This document shows, in pieces, positions 33,832 through 41,997 of a DNA stretch of 44,963 bases. The position numbers and the translations under genes are program-made. Source of the DNA: an uncultured Pseudomonadota bacterium (lineage in GTDB: Bacteria; Myxococcota_A; UBA796; UBA9615). A model generated the notes under the pieces. The model did no database searches and had not been told where the DNA came from. It saw nothing but the letters and a program-made list of their open reading frames with translations. The DNA lies in assembly GCA_937891735.1 (NCBI GenBank), contig CALAGR010000303.1, positions 1-44,963 on the forward strand, in the 5' to 3' direction. Position 1 is the first letter of the stretch, and each line of letters begins with the position of its first letter.

Positions 33832-34677
33832 ATGCCCCCCGCAGAGCCGCTCACGCAGATCTGGCTGGCGCTGCTCGGCGTGGCGATGCTCGTGGGCGGG
33901 CTCGTCGGCTCGTTCCTGAACGTGGTGGCGTGGCGACTCCCCAACGGGCGCTCGGTCGTCTACCCGCCGTCGGCGTGCCCGTGCTGCGGACGCCAGATCC
34001 GCCCCTGGCACAACGTGCCGGTGCTCGGCTGGCTGATGCTGCGGGGGCGCTGCGCGGACTGCCGACAGCCCATCTCGGCGCGCTACCCGCTCGTGGAAGC
34101 GGCCTGCGCGGCGCTGTGGGGAGCGCTGTTCGTGGCGATGATCCCCACGCCCTCGGCGCTGGCGGCTCCGGCGATCCTGCCCGCGGTGGGGGCGTTCGCC
34201 GCCTACTTCTCCGCGCTGTTCGCGATCTCCCTCATCGACGCGGACCACTTCATCGTGCCCGACGTGATCTCGCTGCCGCTGATCCCCCTGGGCATCGCCG
34301 TGGTGGCGCTGCTGCATGCGGCCGGCGCGCCGGTGCCGTCCCTCCCCGAGGCCCTGCTGGGGGCGGCGCTCGGCGGCGGGGTGATGTGGGTGATCGCCCT
34401 CGGCGGGCGGCTGGCCTTCGGCCGGGAAGCGATGGGCATGGGCGACGTCAAGCTGGTCGCGGCCATCGGCGCGTGGCAGGGGGCGTGGCCCACGCTGCTG
34501 CTGACGATCTTCGGCGCCTCGCTCCTGGGGAGCGTGGTGGGGCTCGGCTCGATGGCCCTGCGGGGGCGGGACCGTCCCGCGAAGATCCCGTTCGGCCCGT
34601 GGCTGTGCGCCGGGGCGCTCATCTCCTGGGTCGCGAGCGACTGGATCATGGCTCGCTGGTTGCTGCTCCCGACCTGA
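33832..34677 (+). CDS. pilD: Type IV prepilin peptidase/methyltransferase
   Basis: Cuts the leader of type IV pilin and type II secretion pseudopilins and methylates the new N-terminus, in the inner membrane. The family signs are GSFLNVVAWRLP, two CxxC-type pairs for zinc (CPCC at 49-52 and CADC at 74-77), and the two catalytic Asp regions, LIDADHFIVPD (134-144) and GMGDVKL (202-208). The 281 residues hold about seven helices. ATG 33832 starts 2 bases after the aminotransferase stop. The 3' end overlaps the convergent pseudouridine synthase gene by 32 bases. Confidence 0.95.
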   Translation: MPPAEPLTQIWLALLGVAMLVGGLVGSFLNVVAWRLPNGRSVVYPPSACPCCGRQIRPWHNVPVLGWLMLRGRCADCRQPISARYPLVEAACAALWGALFVAMIPTPSALAAPAILPAVGAFAAYFSALFAISLIDADHFIVPDVISLPLIPLGIAVVALLHAAGAPVPSLPEALLGAALGGGVMWVIALGGRLAFGREAMGMGDVKLVAAIGAWQGAWPTLLLTIFGASLLGSVVGLGSMALRGRDRPAKIPFGPWLCAGALISWVASDWIMARWLLLPT

Positions 34678-35533
34678 GCGCGTCCAGTCCCCATTCGGGC
34701 GGAGGATCCAGCTCGAACGACAGCGTCTCGCCGTGCACGGGGTGCCTCAGCTCGAGGGCGAAGGCCTGAAGCCGCAAGCCTCCGGGCTCGGCGTGCCCGT
34801 AGCGGCGATCCCCGACCACCGGCGTACCGGCGGCCGCCGTCTGCAGGCGGATCTGGTGCGTGCGGCCCGTGTGCAGCCGGACCTCCACCAGGGTCTGGGT
34901 GGCGAACCGCTCCAGCACCCGCCACTCCGAGCGCATCTCCAGCCCCTCCTCCGCCCAGGGCTCGGCGCGGCGATCCCCGTCGGCCTCCACGAACCGGTGC
35001 TGCCAGGTGCCGGCGTCCCCCGCGACGGCCCCCGCGAGCAGCGCCCGGTACCTGCGCACGGCGGTGCGCTCGGAGAAGGCCCGGGCCAGGTCCCGGTTGG
35101 CGCGCTTCGCCAGCCCCACCACGAGCAGGCCCCGGGCGGGCCGGTCCAGCCGGTGGTGCAAGGCGATGTAGTCCACCCCGGGCAGACCGCGGGCCCACTG
35201 CTCGACCGTGCCGTGCACCGACGTGCGGGTCGCCTGACAGGCCACCCCGGGCGGCTTGTCGAGCACCAGGATGTCGCTGTCCCGATACACGATGGCCGGC
35301 TCATCGCCCGACGGGACGACCGGCGCCTCGCTCCAGACCACCCGCAGGCGGGCCCCAGGACCCACCACCCGGGACTGGGTGCGGCAGCGCCGGCCATCGA
35401 TGTAGGCGCCGCCGGCGTCGATCACCTTGCGGGTCCGGGACCGCGACAGCTCCGTCAGGAGCGGCAGCCATCGGTCCAGCCGATCCGGGGCGCCATCCGG
35501 AGGGACGACGACGGTCTGTTCACGCTCGTTCAT
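34646..35533 (-). CDS. RluA/RluD-family pseudouridine synthase
   Basis: Isomerises uridine to pseudouridine in rRNA or tRNA. A short S4-like RNA-binding region (about 18-70, RLDRWLPLLTELSRSRTRKV) precedes the catalytic core: LVLDKPPGVACQATR, the motif HHRLDRPARGLLVV with catalytic Asp130, and GRTHQIRLQTAAAGTPVVGD. The 295-residue length is normal. In the catalytic motif the usual T-S-G is A-R-G, seen in some subgroups. It is convergent with pilD (32-base overlap) and divergent from the PilT-like gene, whose promoter overlaps its 5' end. Confidence 0.93.
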   Translation of the reverse strand: MNEREQTVVVPPDGAPDRLDRWLPLLTELSRSRTRKVIDAGGAYIDGRRCRTQSRVVGPGARLRVVWSEAPVVPSGDEPAIVYRDSDILVLDKPPGVACQATRTSVHGTVEQWARGLPGVDYIALHHRLDRPARGLLVVGLAKRANRDLARAFSERTAVRRYRALLAGAVAGDAGTWQHRFVEADGDRRAEPWAEEGLEMRSEWRVLERFATQTLVEVRLHTGRTHQIRLQTAAAGTPVVGDRRYGHAEPGGLRLQAFALELRHPVHGETLSFELDPPPEWGLDALRSGAATSEP

Positions 35534-35558
35534 GATGGGCTGCCGGGGTCGGTATGAT
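35529..35558 (+). promoter_or_regulatory. Predicted promoter of the PilT-like gene
   Basis: -35-like TTCATG (35529-35534), an 18-base spacer and a good -10 TATGAT (35553-35558). It overlaps the first codons of the divergent pseudouridine synthase gene. Confidence 0.5.
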
Positions 35559-35601
35559 GCGCGGGCGCGACCGGCCGGGGTGGGCGGCGCGGGGAGCGAC
35601 C

Positions 35602-36690
35602 ATGCACATCCACGAGCTGCTCGTCTACTGCGTCAAGCAGGGGGCGAGCGACCTGCACATCGCCGCGGGCGAGGTCCCCGCCCTCCGGATCCACGGAGAG
35701 ATCCAGCGGATCAACGCCCCCCCGCTCCCCGCGGACCAGTGCAAACGCCTGCTCTTCTCGGTGATGAACGAGCGCCAGAAGAGCGCGTTCGAGGAGACCC
35801 TGGAGGCGGACTTCTCGGTGGGCATCGAGGGCATGGCGCGCTTTCGCGTCAACGTCTTCTATCAGACCCGGGGCATCGCGGCGGTCTTTCGGACCATCCC
35901 GTCCCAGGTGATCCCCTTCGATGACCTCAAGCTGCCCCAGCAGATCAAGAAGGTGGCGGACTACAAGCGCGGCCTCGTGCTGGTGACCGGGCCCACCGGC
36001 TCCGGCAAGTCCACGACGCTGGCCTCGATCCTGCACCACATCAACCACACGCGGGCCGAGCACATCCTGACCATCGAGGATCCTGTCGAGTTCGTGCACA
36101 CCCCCGCGAAGTGCATCATCAACCAGCGCGAGCTCAACGCGCACACCAAGTCCTTCGGCAACGCCCTGCGCGCGGCCCTGCGCGAGGACCCGGACGTGAT
36201 CCTCGTCGGCGAGATGCGGGATCTGGAGACCATCCAGCTGGCCCTGACGGCCGCCGAGACGGGCCACCTGGTGTTCGGGACGCTGCACACCAAGGGCGCC
36301 AAGGACACCATCGACCGGATCATCGACGTGTTCCCCGCCGATCAGCAGTCCCAGGTGCGCACGATGCTGTCGGGCTCGCTGCAGGCCGTCGTGTCCCAGG
36401 TGCTGCTCCGGACGAAGGACGGCAAGGGGCGGGTGGCCGCCACCGAGATCATGTTCTGCACCTACGGCATCCGGAACCTCATCCGCGAGAACAAGATCTT
36501 CCAGATCCCGTCGCTGATGCAGACCAGCCGCGGCTCCGGCAACGCCACCCTCAAGGACAGCCTCATCAGCCTGTGGCAGAGCGGCAAGATCACCCGCGAG
36601 GCGGCGATCGAGGCGTCCGGCGATCCGGACCTGATGACCGACGTGCCGGGTGGCGAGGCGCCCCCCCGGCGCCCTTCGCGCCGCACCTGA
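35602..36690 (+). CDS. PilT/PilU-type pilus retraction ATPase
   Basis: Hexameric ATPase that pulls type IV pili back for twitching movement. Start MHIHELLVYCVKQGASDLHI with GGGGAG upstream. Walker A is GPTGSGKST (130-138), and the Asp box TIEDPVEF, the Walker B region EDPDVILVGEMRD and the His box TGHLVFGTLHT follow in order. The 362 residues match PilT; the C-terminal AIRNLIRE motif is present as GIRNLIRENK. An in-frame ATG at 35554 would add 16 unlikely residues. It lies near pilD, but no pilin, pilB or pilC is in the window, so PilT and PilU cannot be told apart by context. Confidence 0.93.
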   Translation: MHIHELLVYCVKQGASDLHIAAGEVPALRIHGEIQRINAPPLPADQCKRLLFSVMNERQKSAFEETLEADFSVGIEGMARFRVNVFYQTRGIAAVFRTIPSQVIPFDDLKLPQQIKKVADYKRGLVLVTGPTGSGKSTTLASILHHINHTRAEHILTIEDPVEFVHTPAKCIINQRELNAHTKSFGNALRAALREDPDVILVGEMRDLETIQLALTAAETGHLVFGTLHTKGAKDTIDRIIDVFPADQQSQVRTMLSGSLQAVVSQVLLRTKDGKGRVAATEIMFCTYGIRNLIRENKIFQIPSLMQTSRGSGNATLKDSLISLWQSGKITREAAIEASGDPDLMTDVPGGEAPPRRPSRRT

Positions 36691-36702
36691 GCGGAGCAGC
36701 CC

Positions 36703-36903
36703 ATGACCCTGACGCTCAACGGAGAGTTGCTCGAGCTGCCCGACGGGTCCACGATCCGCGACGTGCTCGCCCACTTCGGCAGGCAGGACGCCGGGGTCGC
36801 GGTGGCGCTCAACCTCGATGTGGTGCAGCGCTCCGAGTTCGGGTCCACGATCCTGAGCGACGGGGATCGGATCGACATCGTGACGGCCGTGGGCGGCGGC
36901 TGA
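36703..36903 (+). CDS. thiS: Sulfur carrier protein ThiS
   Basis: Ubiquitin-like carrier whose C-terminal Gly-Gly becomes a thiocarboxylate and hands sulfur to the thiazole ring of thiamine. The 66-residue length and the ending VTAVGGG are exact for the family; the start [20 protein letters not shown] is the usual beta-strand and turn. It starts 12 bases after the PilT-like gene and 13 bases before thiG. No TPP riboswitch fits in these gaps. Confidence 0.95.
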   Translation: MTLTLNGELLELPDGSTIRDVLAHFGRQDAGVAVALNLDVVQRSEFGSTILSDGDRIDIVTAVGGG

Positions 36904-36916
36904 ACCTGGAGCCTCG

Positions 36917-37693
36917 ATGAGCTGGCGCATTGGCGATCACGTCTTCACCTCCCGCTTGATCGTGGGGACCGGCAAGTACGCGACCTTCGAGCAGATGAAC
37001 GCGTCCCTGCAGGCCTCCGGCGCGGAGCTGATCACCGTGGCGATCCGGCGCCTCCGGCTGGACGCGGCCCCCGGGGCGGGGCTGCTCGACCACATCGATC
37101 GCACCCGCTACCGCCTGCTCCCCAACACCGCGGGCTGCTACTCCGCGGAGGACGCCGTGCTGACGGCGCGGCTCGCCCGCGAGGCCCTGGGCACCGACCT
37201 GGTCAAGCTCGAGGTCATCGGCGACAGCCGCACCCTGTTCCCCGACAGCGAGGAAACGGTGCGCGCCGCGAAGATCCTGGTGAAGGACGGCTTCGTGGTG
37301 ATGCCCTACTGCACCGACGATCCCGTCGTGTGCCGCAAGCTCGTGGACGCGGGGTGCCCGGTGGTGATGCCCCTGGCCGCGCCCATCGGCTCGGGTCGAG
37401 GGATCAGCAACCCCACCAACCTGCGCATCATCCTGGAGACCAGCGAGGTGCCCGTCATCGTGGACGCGGGGGTCGGCACCGCGTCGGAGGCCGCGTACGC
37501 CATGGAGCTCGGCTGCGCGGGAGTCCTGATGAACACCGCCATCGCCGGCGCCGACGATCCGGTGCGCATGGCCAGGGCGATGCGCCTGGGAGTGGAGGCC
37601 GGGCGGCTGGCGTTCGAAGCCGGTCGCATCCCGCGTCGCCTGTACGCGTCCGCGTCGTCGCCCACCGGCGGCGTCGTGTTCGCAGGAGAGTGA
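36917..37693 (+). CDS. thiG: Thiazole synthase ThiG
   Basis: Builds the thiazole phosphate of thiamine from deoxyxylulose phosphate, dehydroglycine and ThiS thiocarboxylate. The signature [17 protein letters not shown] opens the protein, Schiff-base Lys97 lies in [10 protein letters not shown], and [32 protein letters not shown] and [10 protein letters not shown] follow. The 258 residues are normal. GGAG lies 7 bases before the ATG. It forms a minimal thiS-thiG pair; thiF, thiO/H, thiE and thiC are elsewhere. Confidence 0.97.
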   Translation: MSWRIGDHVFTSRLIVGTGKYATFEQMNASLQASGAELITVAIRRLRLDAAPGAGLLDHIDRTRYRLLPNTAGCYSAEDAVLTARLAREALGTDLVKLEVIGDSRTLFPDSEETVRAAKILVKDGFVVMPYCTDDPVVCRKLVDAGCPVVMPLAAPIGSGRGISNPTNLRIILETSEVPVIVDAGVGTASEAAYAMELGCAGVLMNTAIAGADDPVRMARAMRLGVEAGRLAFEAGRIPRRLYASASSPTGGVVFAGE

Positions 37694-37695
37694 TC

Positions 37696-38310
37696 GTGCT
37701 GTCCCGGTCCCACCTTTCGCTCCTCGCGGCGCTGCTCCTGGGCTGCCCCACCGGCGGCGACGACGACGACGCCACCCGGCCCGCCCCGATCCTCGTGGAC
37801 GACGACGACGACTCCACCGCGCCCCTGGACACGGGCACCCCCGTGTCCGTGCCCGGCTCCTTCGGGTCCACCTGCGACGAGGTCGAGCCCAACGACGCCC
37901 CGGTGATCCCGGGCACCACGAACACCACCGATCCGCCCTGGGCCGACGCCACGGACTGCGGCGACATCGGCGGCACCGGCGCGATCCTGGGCATCACCGG
38001 GCGGATCGACCACCTCGTGCAGGACAGCTGGGGCGGCGACACCGACTCCTTCCGCTTCCGGGCCACGGAGACGATGTCGCCCGCGGTCACCGTGCAGTGG
38101 GATCCCCTGCAGGGCGACTTCGACGCGCGGCTGTGGTGCGGATCCGGAACCGCCTGGGCGGATCGAGCGGACGGCGGCCTCGCCACCTCCTCCGCGCCCG
38201 AGCAGATCGCCGAAACCGCCGAACTCGAAGCCGGCACCGAGTGCTACCTGTTCGTGTCTGGGTTCAGCGGGCCCGTCGCCGACTACGTCGTCTGGCTCGT
38301 GGTGCCCTGA
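37696..38310 (+). CDS. Lipoprotein with Asp-rich linker and PPC-like domain
   Basis: GTG 37696, with AGGAG 7 bases upstream, is preferred over GTG 37690. The 204-residue product has a lipoprotein signal (LSLLAALLLGC, C17), then an acidic linker (GGDDDDATRPAPILVDDDDD) typical of surface lipoproteins in this group. The C-terminal domain carries EVEPNDAP and GRIDHLVQDSWGGDTDSFRF, a pattern like the pre-peptidase C-terminal (PPC) beta-sandwich. It ends ECYLFVSGFSGPVADYVVWL. Four Cys in the mature domain could form two disulfides. Function unknown; it overlaps nothing and follows thiG by 2 bases. Confidence 0.75.
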   Translation: MLSRSHLSLLAALLLGCPTGGDDDDATRPAPILVDDDDDSTAPLDTGTPVSVPGSFGSTCDEVEPNDAPVIPGTTNTTDPPWADATDCGDIGGTGAILGITGRIDHLVQDSWGGDTDSFRFRATETMSPAVTVQWDPLQGDFDARLWCGSGTAWADRADGGLATSSAPEQIAETAELEAGTECYLFVSGFSGPVADYVVWLVVP

Positions 38311-38327
38311 GCAGCCCTGAGCGGCCC

Positions 38328-39197
38328 TCAGCGGCGCGCCGCCTCCACCACCCGGGCCGCGCGGATCGCCCCGACCAGCGCGTCGTCCCGGGGCAACCCG
38401 AGCTCCAGCGAGCGGCGGTACATGGCCTCGGACTCGTCCACCCGGCGTTGGCGGAGGTAGACCTCGGACAGCGCCAGGGCCACGTCCGACATGCGCGGAT
38501 CCATCGCGAAGGCCCGCTCCAGCAGCTGCGCCCCCTCCTGGGTGCGGTCGGTCTGCACGTAGACCTTGCCGAGCCCCGCCAGGACGGCGGGGTTGTCCGG
38601 GTCCAGGCGGTTGGCGAGCTCGAGGTGGCGCTGCGCCTCGATCACCAGCTTGAGGTTGATGAGCTGGTTGCCCAACCGGAGCCGGAGCATCGCGGATCGG
38701 GGCATGCGCTCGATCGCCTCCTCGTAGGCCTGCACCGTCAGGAACAGGTCGCCGTCCCGAAAGGACAGATAGGCCAGACCCACCACCGGCCAGGGGCTCA
38801 TGGGCGACAGGCTCGCGGCCCGCTCGAAGGCCTCCCTGGCCTCCGCCGCGCGGTCGATCCGGACCCTGCCCCACAGGTACCAGGCGATGCCGTCACCGGG
38901 GTTGGCGTCCAGCTGCGCGCGGTAGTGGCGCTCGAACTCCGCCGCCGGCAAGGACACCTCCAGCGCGTCCTGCAGGCCACGGTGGGCCTCCCAGGAGTCC
39001 GGATGGGCGGTCAGCAGCCCCTGCCAGTGGGCGACAGCGGCGGGGACATCACCGTCCGCCAGCAGAGTTCGACCGGCCTCGAGCTCCGCGGCCAGCACCG
39101 GCTCCGCGTCGGAGTTCTGCAGGGCCCGGGCACCGCAACCGATGACCAACAGGCCCAGCGCCGCCGCTACCAGACGTAGACGGACTCGTCGTAGCAC
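38328..39197 (-). CDS. TPR-repeat lipoprotein
   Basis: GTG 39197 overlaps the end of the upstream Cys-rich lipoprotein gene by 31 bases and gives 289 residues with a lipobox (VAAALGLLVIGC, C21). About seven TPR units follow, such as GDVPAAVAHWQGLLTAHPDS, DGIAWYLWGRVRIDRAAEAR and PAVLAGLGKVYVQTDRTQEG. The protein probably sits on a membrane facing the periplasm and organises partners. It is the third gene of a minus-strand set with two small Cys-rich lipoproteins, which may be those partners. The frame extends further upstream but only as shadow. Confidence 0.82.
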   Translation of the reverse strand: MLRRVRLRLVAAALGLLVIGCGARALQNSDAEPVLAAELEAGRTLLADGDVPAAVAHWQGLLTAHPDSWEAHRGLQDALEVSLPAAEFERHYRAQLDANPGDGIAWYLWGRVRIDRAAEAREAFERAASLSPMSPWPVVGLAYLSFRDGDLFLTVQAYEEAIERMPRSAMLRLRLGNQLINLKLVIEAQRHLELANRLDPDNPAVLAGLGKVYVQTDRTQEGAQLLERAFAMDPRMSDVALALSEVYLRQRRVDESEAMYRRSLELGLPRDDALVGAIRAARVVEAARR

Positions 39198-39472
39198 GGT
39201 GTCCCCGTCCTCAGATCCTCGCAGGATGCCTGGTTCACGCAGCGCACCGAGGCCCGGCTTTGGGGCGCCTGCCAGTCGTCTTCGTAGTGGGCCAGGAAGC
39301 GGGAGCACTGGCGGGTGCAGTCATCGACGTCCATGCCGGTGCGCTCCACGCCGCATTCCTCGAGCATGTGGCGACAGCTGGCGCGGCAGTCGGGCCCGCA
39401 ACCAGCACCCAGAGCGAGCACCAGCAGCAGGCCGGCCAGCAGGGCAGCCTGGCGAAGGAGGGTCCCTACCAC
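39167..39472 (-). CDS. Small Cys-rich lipoprotein B
   Basis: I do not recognise the family. GTG 39472 overlaps the end of the preceding gene by 7 bases and gives 101 residues. The signal and lipobox are GLLLVLALGAGC (C25). The mature part has nine Cys including the lipid-bearing one, in the order C-x3-C-x3-C-x6-C, then CTRQC, VRC, CEDL and CYDE. The same Cys order with CEDL near the end occurs in lipoprotein A encoded just before it, so the two are paralogues. Disulfides or metal binding in the periplasm are possible. Confidence 0.75.
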   Translation of the reverse strand: MVGTLLRQAALLAGLLLVLALGAGCGPDCRASCRHMLEECGVERTGMDVDDCTRQCSRFLAHYEDDWQAPQSRASVRCVNQASCEDLRTGTPCYDESVYVW

Positions 39473-39849
39473 TTGATCCAGGGGCAGTCGAAGAAGAGGT
39501 CCTCGCATGTCTGGTTGAACACCGGGTCCGCGTAGTCCTGATCCACGATGCAGTCGATGAACTCGATCGCGTCGGTCTCGCTCTCGAGGCGGGCGTACCC
39601 CCCGTTGTCCTCCTCGGACCCCGAGGCCTTCGTCGTCCGGTACAGCGCCGCGCGGCAGTCGGAGGTGCAGTTCTCGCGGGCCTTGTCGCTGGAGGTCCCG
39701 TCCGTCAGCACCGACGGACGCTGGCACTGACCGGCGGCGTTCCCGTAGTACTGCGCGCAGGCGTTCGCGCACGTCTTGTTGTCACAGCCCGCGCTCGCCA
39801 CGACGGCGAGGATCAGCAGCAGGGTCGGCAGGACGGCAGGAAGGCGCAT
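39466..39849 (-). CDS. Small Cys-rich lipoprotein A
   Basis: I do not recognise the family. ATG 39849, with GGAGAT just before it, gives 127 residues: lipoprotein signal LLLILAVVASAGC (C22), then nine Cys in total in the order C-x4-C-x3-C, AGQC, ENCTSDC, FIDC, TCEDL and DC. The C-terminal TCEDLFFDCPWIKW parallels SCEDLRTGTPCYDE of lipoprotein B. A -10 box (TACAAT) lies upstream, so this gene probably heads the three-gene lipoprotein unit. Confidence 0.78.
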   Translation of the reverse strand: MRLPAVLPTLLLILAVVASAGCDNKTCANACAQYYGNAAGQCQRPSVLTDGTSSDKARENCTSDCRAALYRTTKASGSEEDNGGYARLESETDAIEFIDCIVDQDYADPVFNQTCEDLFFDCPWIKW

Positions 39850-39874
39850 CGAGATCTCCGGCGGAAGTCGGCGG

Positions 39875-39880
39875 ATTGTA
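39875..39880 (-). promoter_or_regulatory. Predicted -10 box of the lipoprotein operon
   Basis: Minus-strand TACAAT (39880 to 39875), five of six bases of the consensus, 25 bases before the ATG at 39849. No clear -35. Confidence 0.45.
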
Positions 39881-39893
39881 CACAGTGGTGGCA

Positions 39894-41111
39894 TCAGCGC
39901 TCCCCCTGAGCCGCGGTCCCCCCGGCGCGCTCCGCCAGGGTGCGTCGATAGGCCGCCTCGGTCTGGATCGCGATGCGCTCCCAGGCGAAGTGCTTCTCGA
40001 TGAAGCGACGCCCCCGCGCGACCATGGCCTGCCGGCGGCGCGGGTCCGACAGGAGCCCGTCCAGGGCCCGGGCGAGGGCGTGGGGATCGCCGTACCGCAC
40101 CAGGTCGCCGGCGCGGGCCTCGGCGACGAGCTCACCGCAGCCACAGTCGTCGGTGACCACCGCGGGGGTGCCGCACAGCAGGCCCTCGAAGGGCACGAGC
40201 CCGAAGATCTCCTTGGTCGAGGGGTAGACCAGCACGTCGGCGTCCGTCAGCGCGGCGAGCCGCTCGGGGCCGGTCACCAGACCCAGGAACCGCACCCGGT
40301 CCCCCAGCTCCAGGGACCGCACCTGCCGCTCCAGGGCCGAGCGCACGCCCATGTCGTTGCCTGCGATCACCAGCACCGCGTCCCGATCAGCGAGGCGGGA
40401 CATGGCTTGCACCAGGTGGTCCACGCCCTTGCGGGGGGTGAGCTTGCCCAGATACAGGACCACGGGCCGGTCTCCGATCCCGTGGGCGGCCCGGAACCGG
40501 CCCCGCGGCGGCAGTTCCTCGAACTCCGCCAGATCCAGGCCGTTGTGCACCAGGTCGATCGCCTCCGCCGCGATGCCCGCAGCCCGGAACTGGGTCACCT
40601 CGGCCCGGGACACGGCGAGCCAGCGATGCACCGAGTCGAGCACCCGACGGCCCAGGGCGGCGTCCCACAGCGCCTTGGCCGTCTCCTTTCGCTCGTGGGG
40701 CAGCAGGGTCCCGTTCGGCGTCATCAGGATCGCCTGCCCACCGCGGTTCGCGGCGGCCACCGCGGCGTTGTTCAGCAGGTGCCAGTGCCCGTGCAGGTGC
40801 ACGACATCGCACCGCTGCACCAGCTCCCGGGCGCGCTGCATGAGCCCGATGGGAAGAAAGAGCTGGTGGTCGTAGGCGAGGCGGTTGGACAGGTTGGGCA
40901 GGCGGTGCACCGAGACCCCGAACAGGTCCTGGGTGCGTACGTCGATCCGGTGCTCCCGGTCGAGCGTGTCGGTGGTGAGCACCGTCACCTCGTGCCCGCG
41001 CTCCACCAGGGCCCGGGAGAGCCCATAGACGAGGCGCGGGATCCCCCCGTAGGCCCAGGCGGGCCAGAAGTAGGGCACCACCATGAGGACGCGGAGCGGC
41101 ACGGCGGGCAC
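39894..41111 (-). CDS. Glycosyltransferase family 4
   Basis: Transfers a sugar from a nucleotide donor onto a growing glycan, on the cytosolic face. The N-terminal Rossmann domain opens MVVPYFWPAWAYGGIPR, with HLHGHWHLLNNAA in the acceptor region. The C-terminal donor domain has VVLYLGKLTPRKGVDHLVQA and the E-x7-E motif region KEIFGLVPFEGLLCGTPAVV. Length 405 from GTG 41111, normal for GT4. It is divergent from the GT2 gene at 41218, so both may serve the same surface glycan. The lipoprotein genes follow on the same strand after 44 bases. Confidence 0.92.
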   Translation of the reverse strand: MPAVPLRVLMVVPYFWPAWAYGGIPRLVYGLSRALVERGHEVTVLTTDTLDREHRIDVRTQDLFGVSVHRLPNLSNRLAYDHQLFLPIGLMQRARELVQRCDVVHLHGHWHLLNNAAVAAANRGGQAILMTPNGTLLPHERKETAKALWDAALGRRVLDSVHRWLAVSRAEVTQFRAAGIAAEAIDLVHNGLDLAEFEELPPRGRFRAAHGIGDRPVVLYLGKLTPRKGVDHLVQAMSRLADRDAVLVIAGNDMGVRSALERQVRSLELGDRVRFLGLVTGPERLAALTDADVLVYPSTKEIFGLVPFEGLLCGTPAVVTDDCGCGELVAEARAGDLVRYGDPHALARALDGLLSDPRRRQAMVARGRRFIEKHFAWERIAIQTEAAYRRTLAERAGGTAAQGER

Positions 41112-41177
41112 CTTACAGCCCCTCCTCCCCCACCGCTGTCGTGGGCGCAGCCGGGCGGATCGGGGCGCCCGCGACCG

Positions 41178-41183
41178 TTGACA
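41178..41183 (+). promoter_or_regulatory. Perfect -35 box upstream of the GT2 gene
   Basis: TTGACA at 41178-41183; a 17- or 18-base spacer leads to only a poor -10 (near 41201-41207). If used, transcription would start close to the ATG at 41218, giving a near-leaderless mRNA. Confidence 0.35.
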
Positions 41184-41217
41184 TCGGGCACCTCAATCGG
41201 AAACAGTGACGCCGCAG

Positions 41218-41997
41218 ATGTCTCCTCCCGCCCCCGGCACCGTGATCCCCCTGCGGCGCCGATCCGCCCGGCGGTGCAGCACCCTCGTCATCATCCCGTG
41301 CCTGGACGAGGGGCCCCGGATCCAACGGCTCATCGAGGACCTGGACCGGGCCCACCCGGATCTGGACGTGCTGGTGATCGACGACGGATCCACCGACGAC
41401 ACCGCCGCGCGGGCCGCGGACGGGGGCGCCGCGGTGGTCCGGCTGCCCTTCAACCTCGGCTACGGCGCGGCCCTGCAGACGGGCTACAAGTACGCCCTGG
41501 AGCGGGGGTACGAGCGCGTGGTGCAGATGGACGGGGACGGCCAGCATCCCGTGTCGCAGCTGCGCCCGCTGCTCGATCGACTCGACCGCGGCGACGTGGA
41601 CCTGGTGGTCGGATCGCGGTTCCTGGGTCGCGCGGACTACCGGATCCCCATCGCCCGCCTCCTCGGGATCCGGCTCTTCAGCCGGCTGACGAGCCTGCTC
41701 GCGCGCCGCCGCATCACCGATCCCACCTCGGGCCTGCAGGCCATGAACCGGCGGGTGTTCGGCTTCTACCAGCAGGACTTCTACCCCTACGACTACCCCG
41801 ACGGCGACATCCTGCTGAAGGTGCAGTTCGCTGGACTGAGGTTCGAAGAGGTCCCCGTGGTGATGGTCGGGGGCCCGCCGGGCAAGTCGATGCACTCGGG
41901 CCTGCGCCCCATCTACTACGTCTACAAGCTGCTCCTCAGCCTCGGCCTGACCTGGCTCAGCGGGAGCTCATCCCGGCCCGACTCCGGCGGATCCTGA
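41218..41997 (+). CDS. Glycosyltransferase family 2, polyprenyl-phosphate sugar synthase-like
   Basis: Resembles dolichyl/polyprenyl-phosphate mannose synthases: it would load a sugar onto a lipid phosphate for use by membrane glycosyltransferases. The GT-A fold shows VIIPCLDEGPRIQRLI, DDGSTDDT (55-62), NLGYGAALQTGYKYAL and the metal motif MDGDGQHP (D105, D107), then GSRFLGRADYRIP and SGLQAMNRRV. The 259 residues lack C-terminal membrane helices, but the next gene, DUF2304, is a membrane protein commonly paired with this enzyme type. ATG 41218 is used; GTG 41206 is possible. It overlaps DUF2304 by one base (TGATG). Confidence 0.9.
   Translation: MSPPAPGTVIPLRRRSARRCSTLVIIPCLDEGPRIQRLIEDLDRAHPDLDVLVIDDGSTDDTAARAADGGAAVVRLPFNLGYGAALQTGYKYALERGYERVVQMDGDGQHPVSQLRPLLDRLDRGDVDLVVGSRFLGRADYRIPIARLLGIRLFSRLTSLLARRRITDPTSGLQAMNRRVFGFYQQDFYPYDYPDGDILLKVQFAGLRFEEVPVVMVGGPPGKSMHSGLRPIYYVYKLLLSLGLTWLSGSSSRPDSGGS

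Noticed and set aside
36691..36916. TPP riboswitch controlling thiS-thiG
   Set aside because: The gaps before thiS and thiG are only 12 and 13 bases, too short for the element.
39876..41996. Long frame ahead of the DUF2304 gene
   Set aside because: It runs antisense to the GT4 gene and out of frame through the GT2 gene; only the final 116 residues form a membrane protein.
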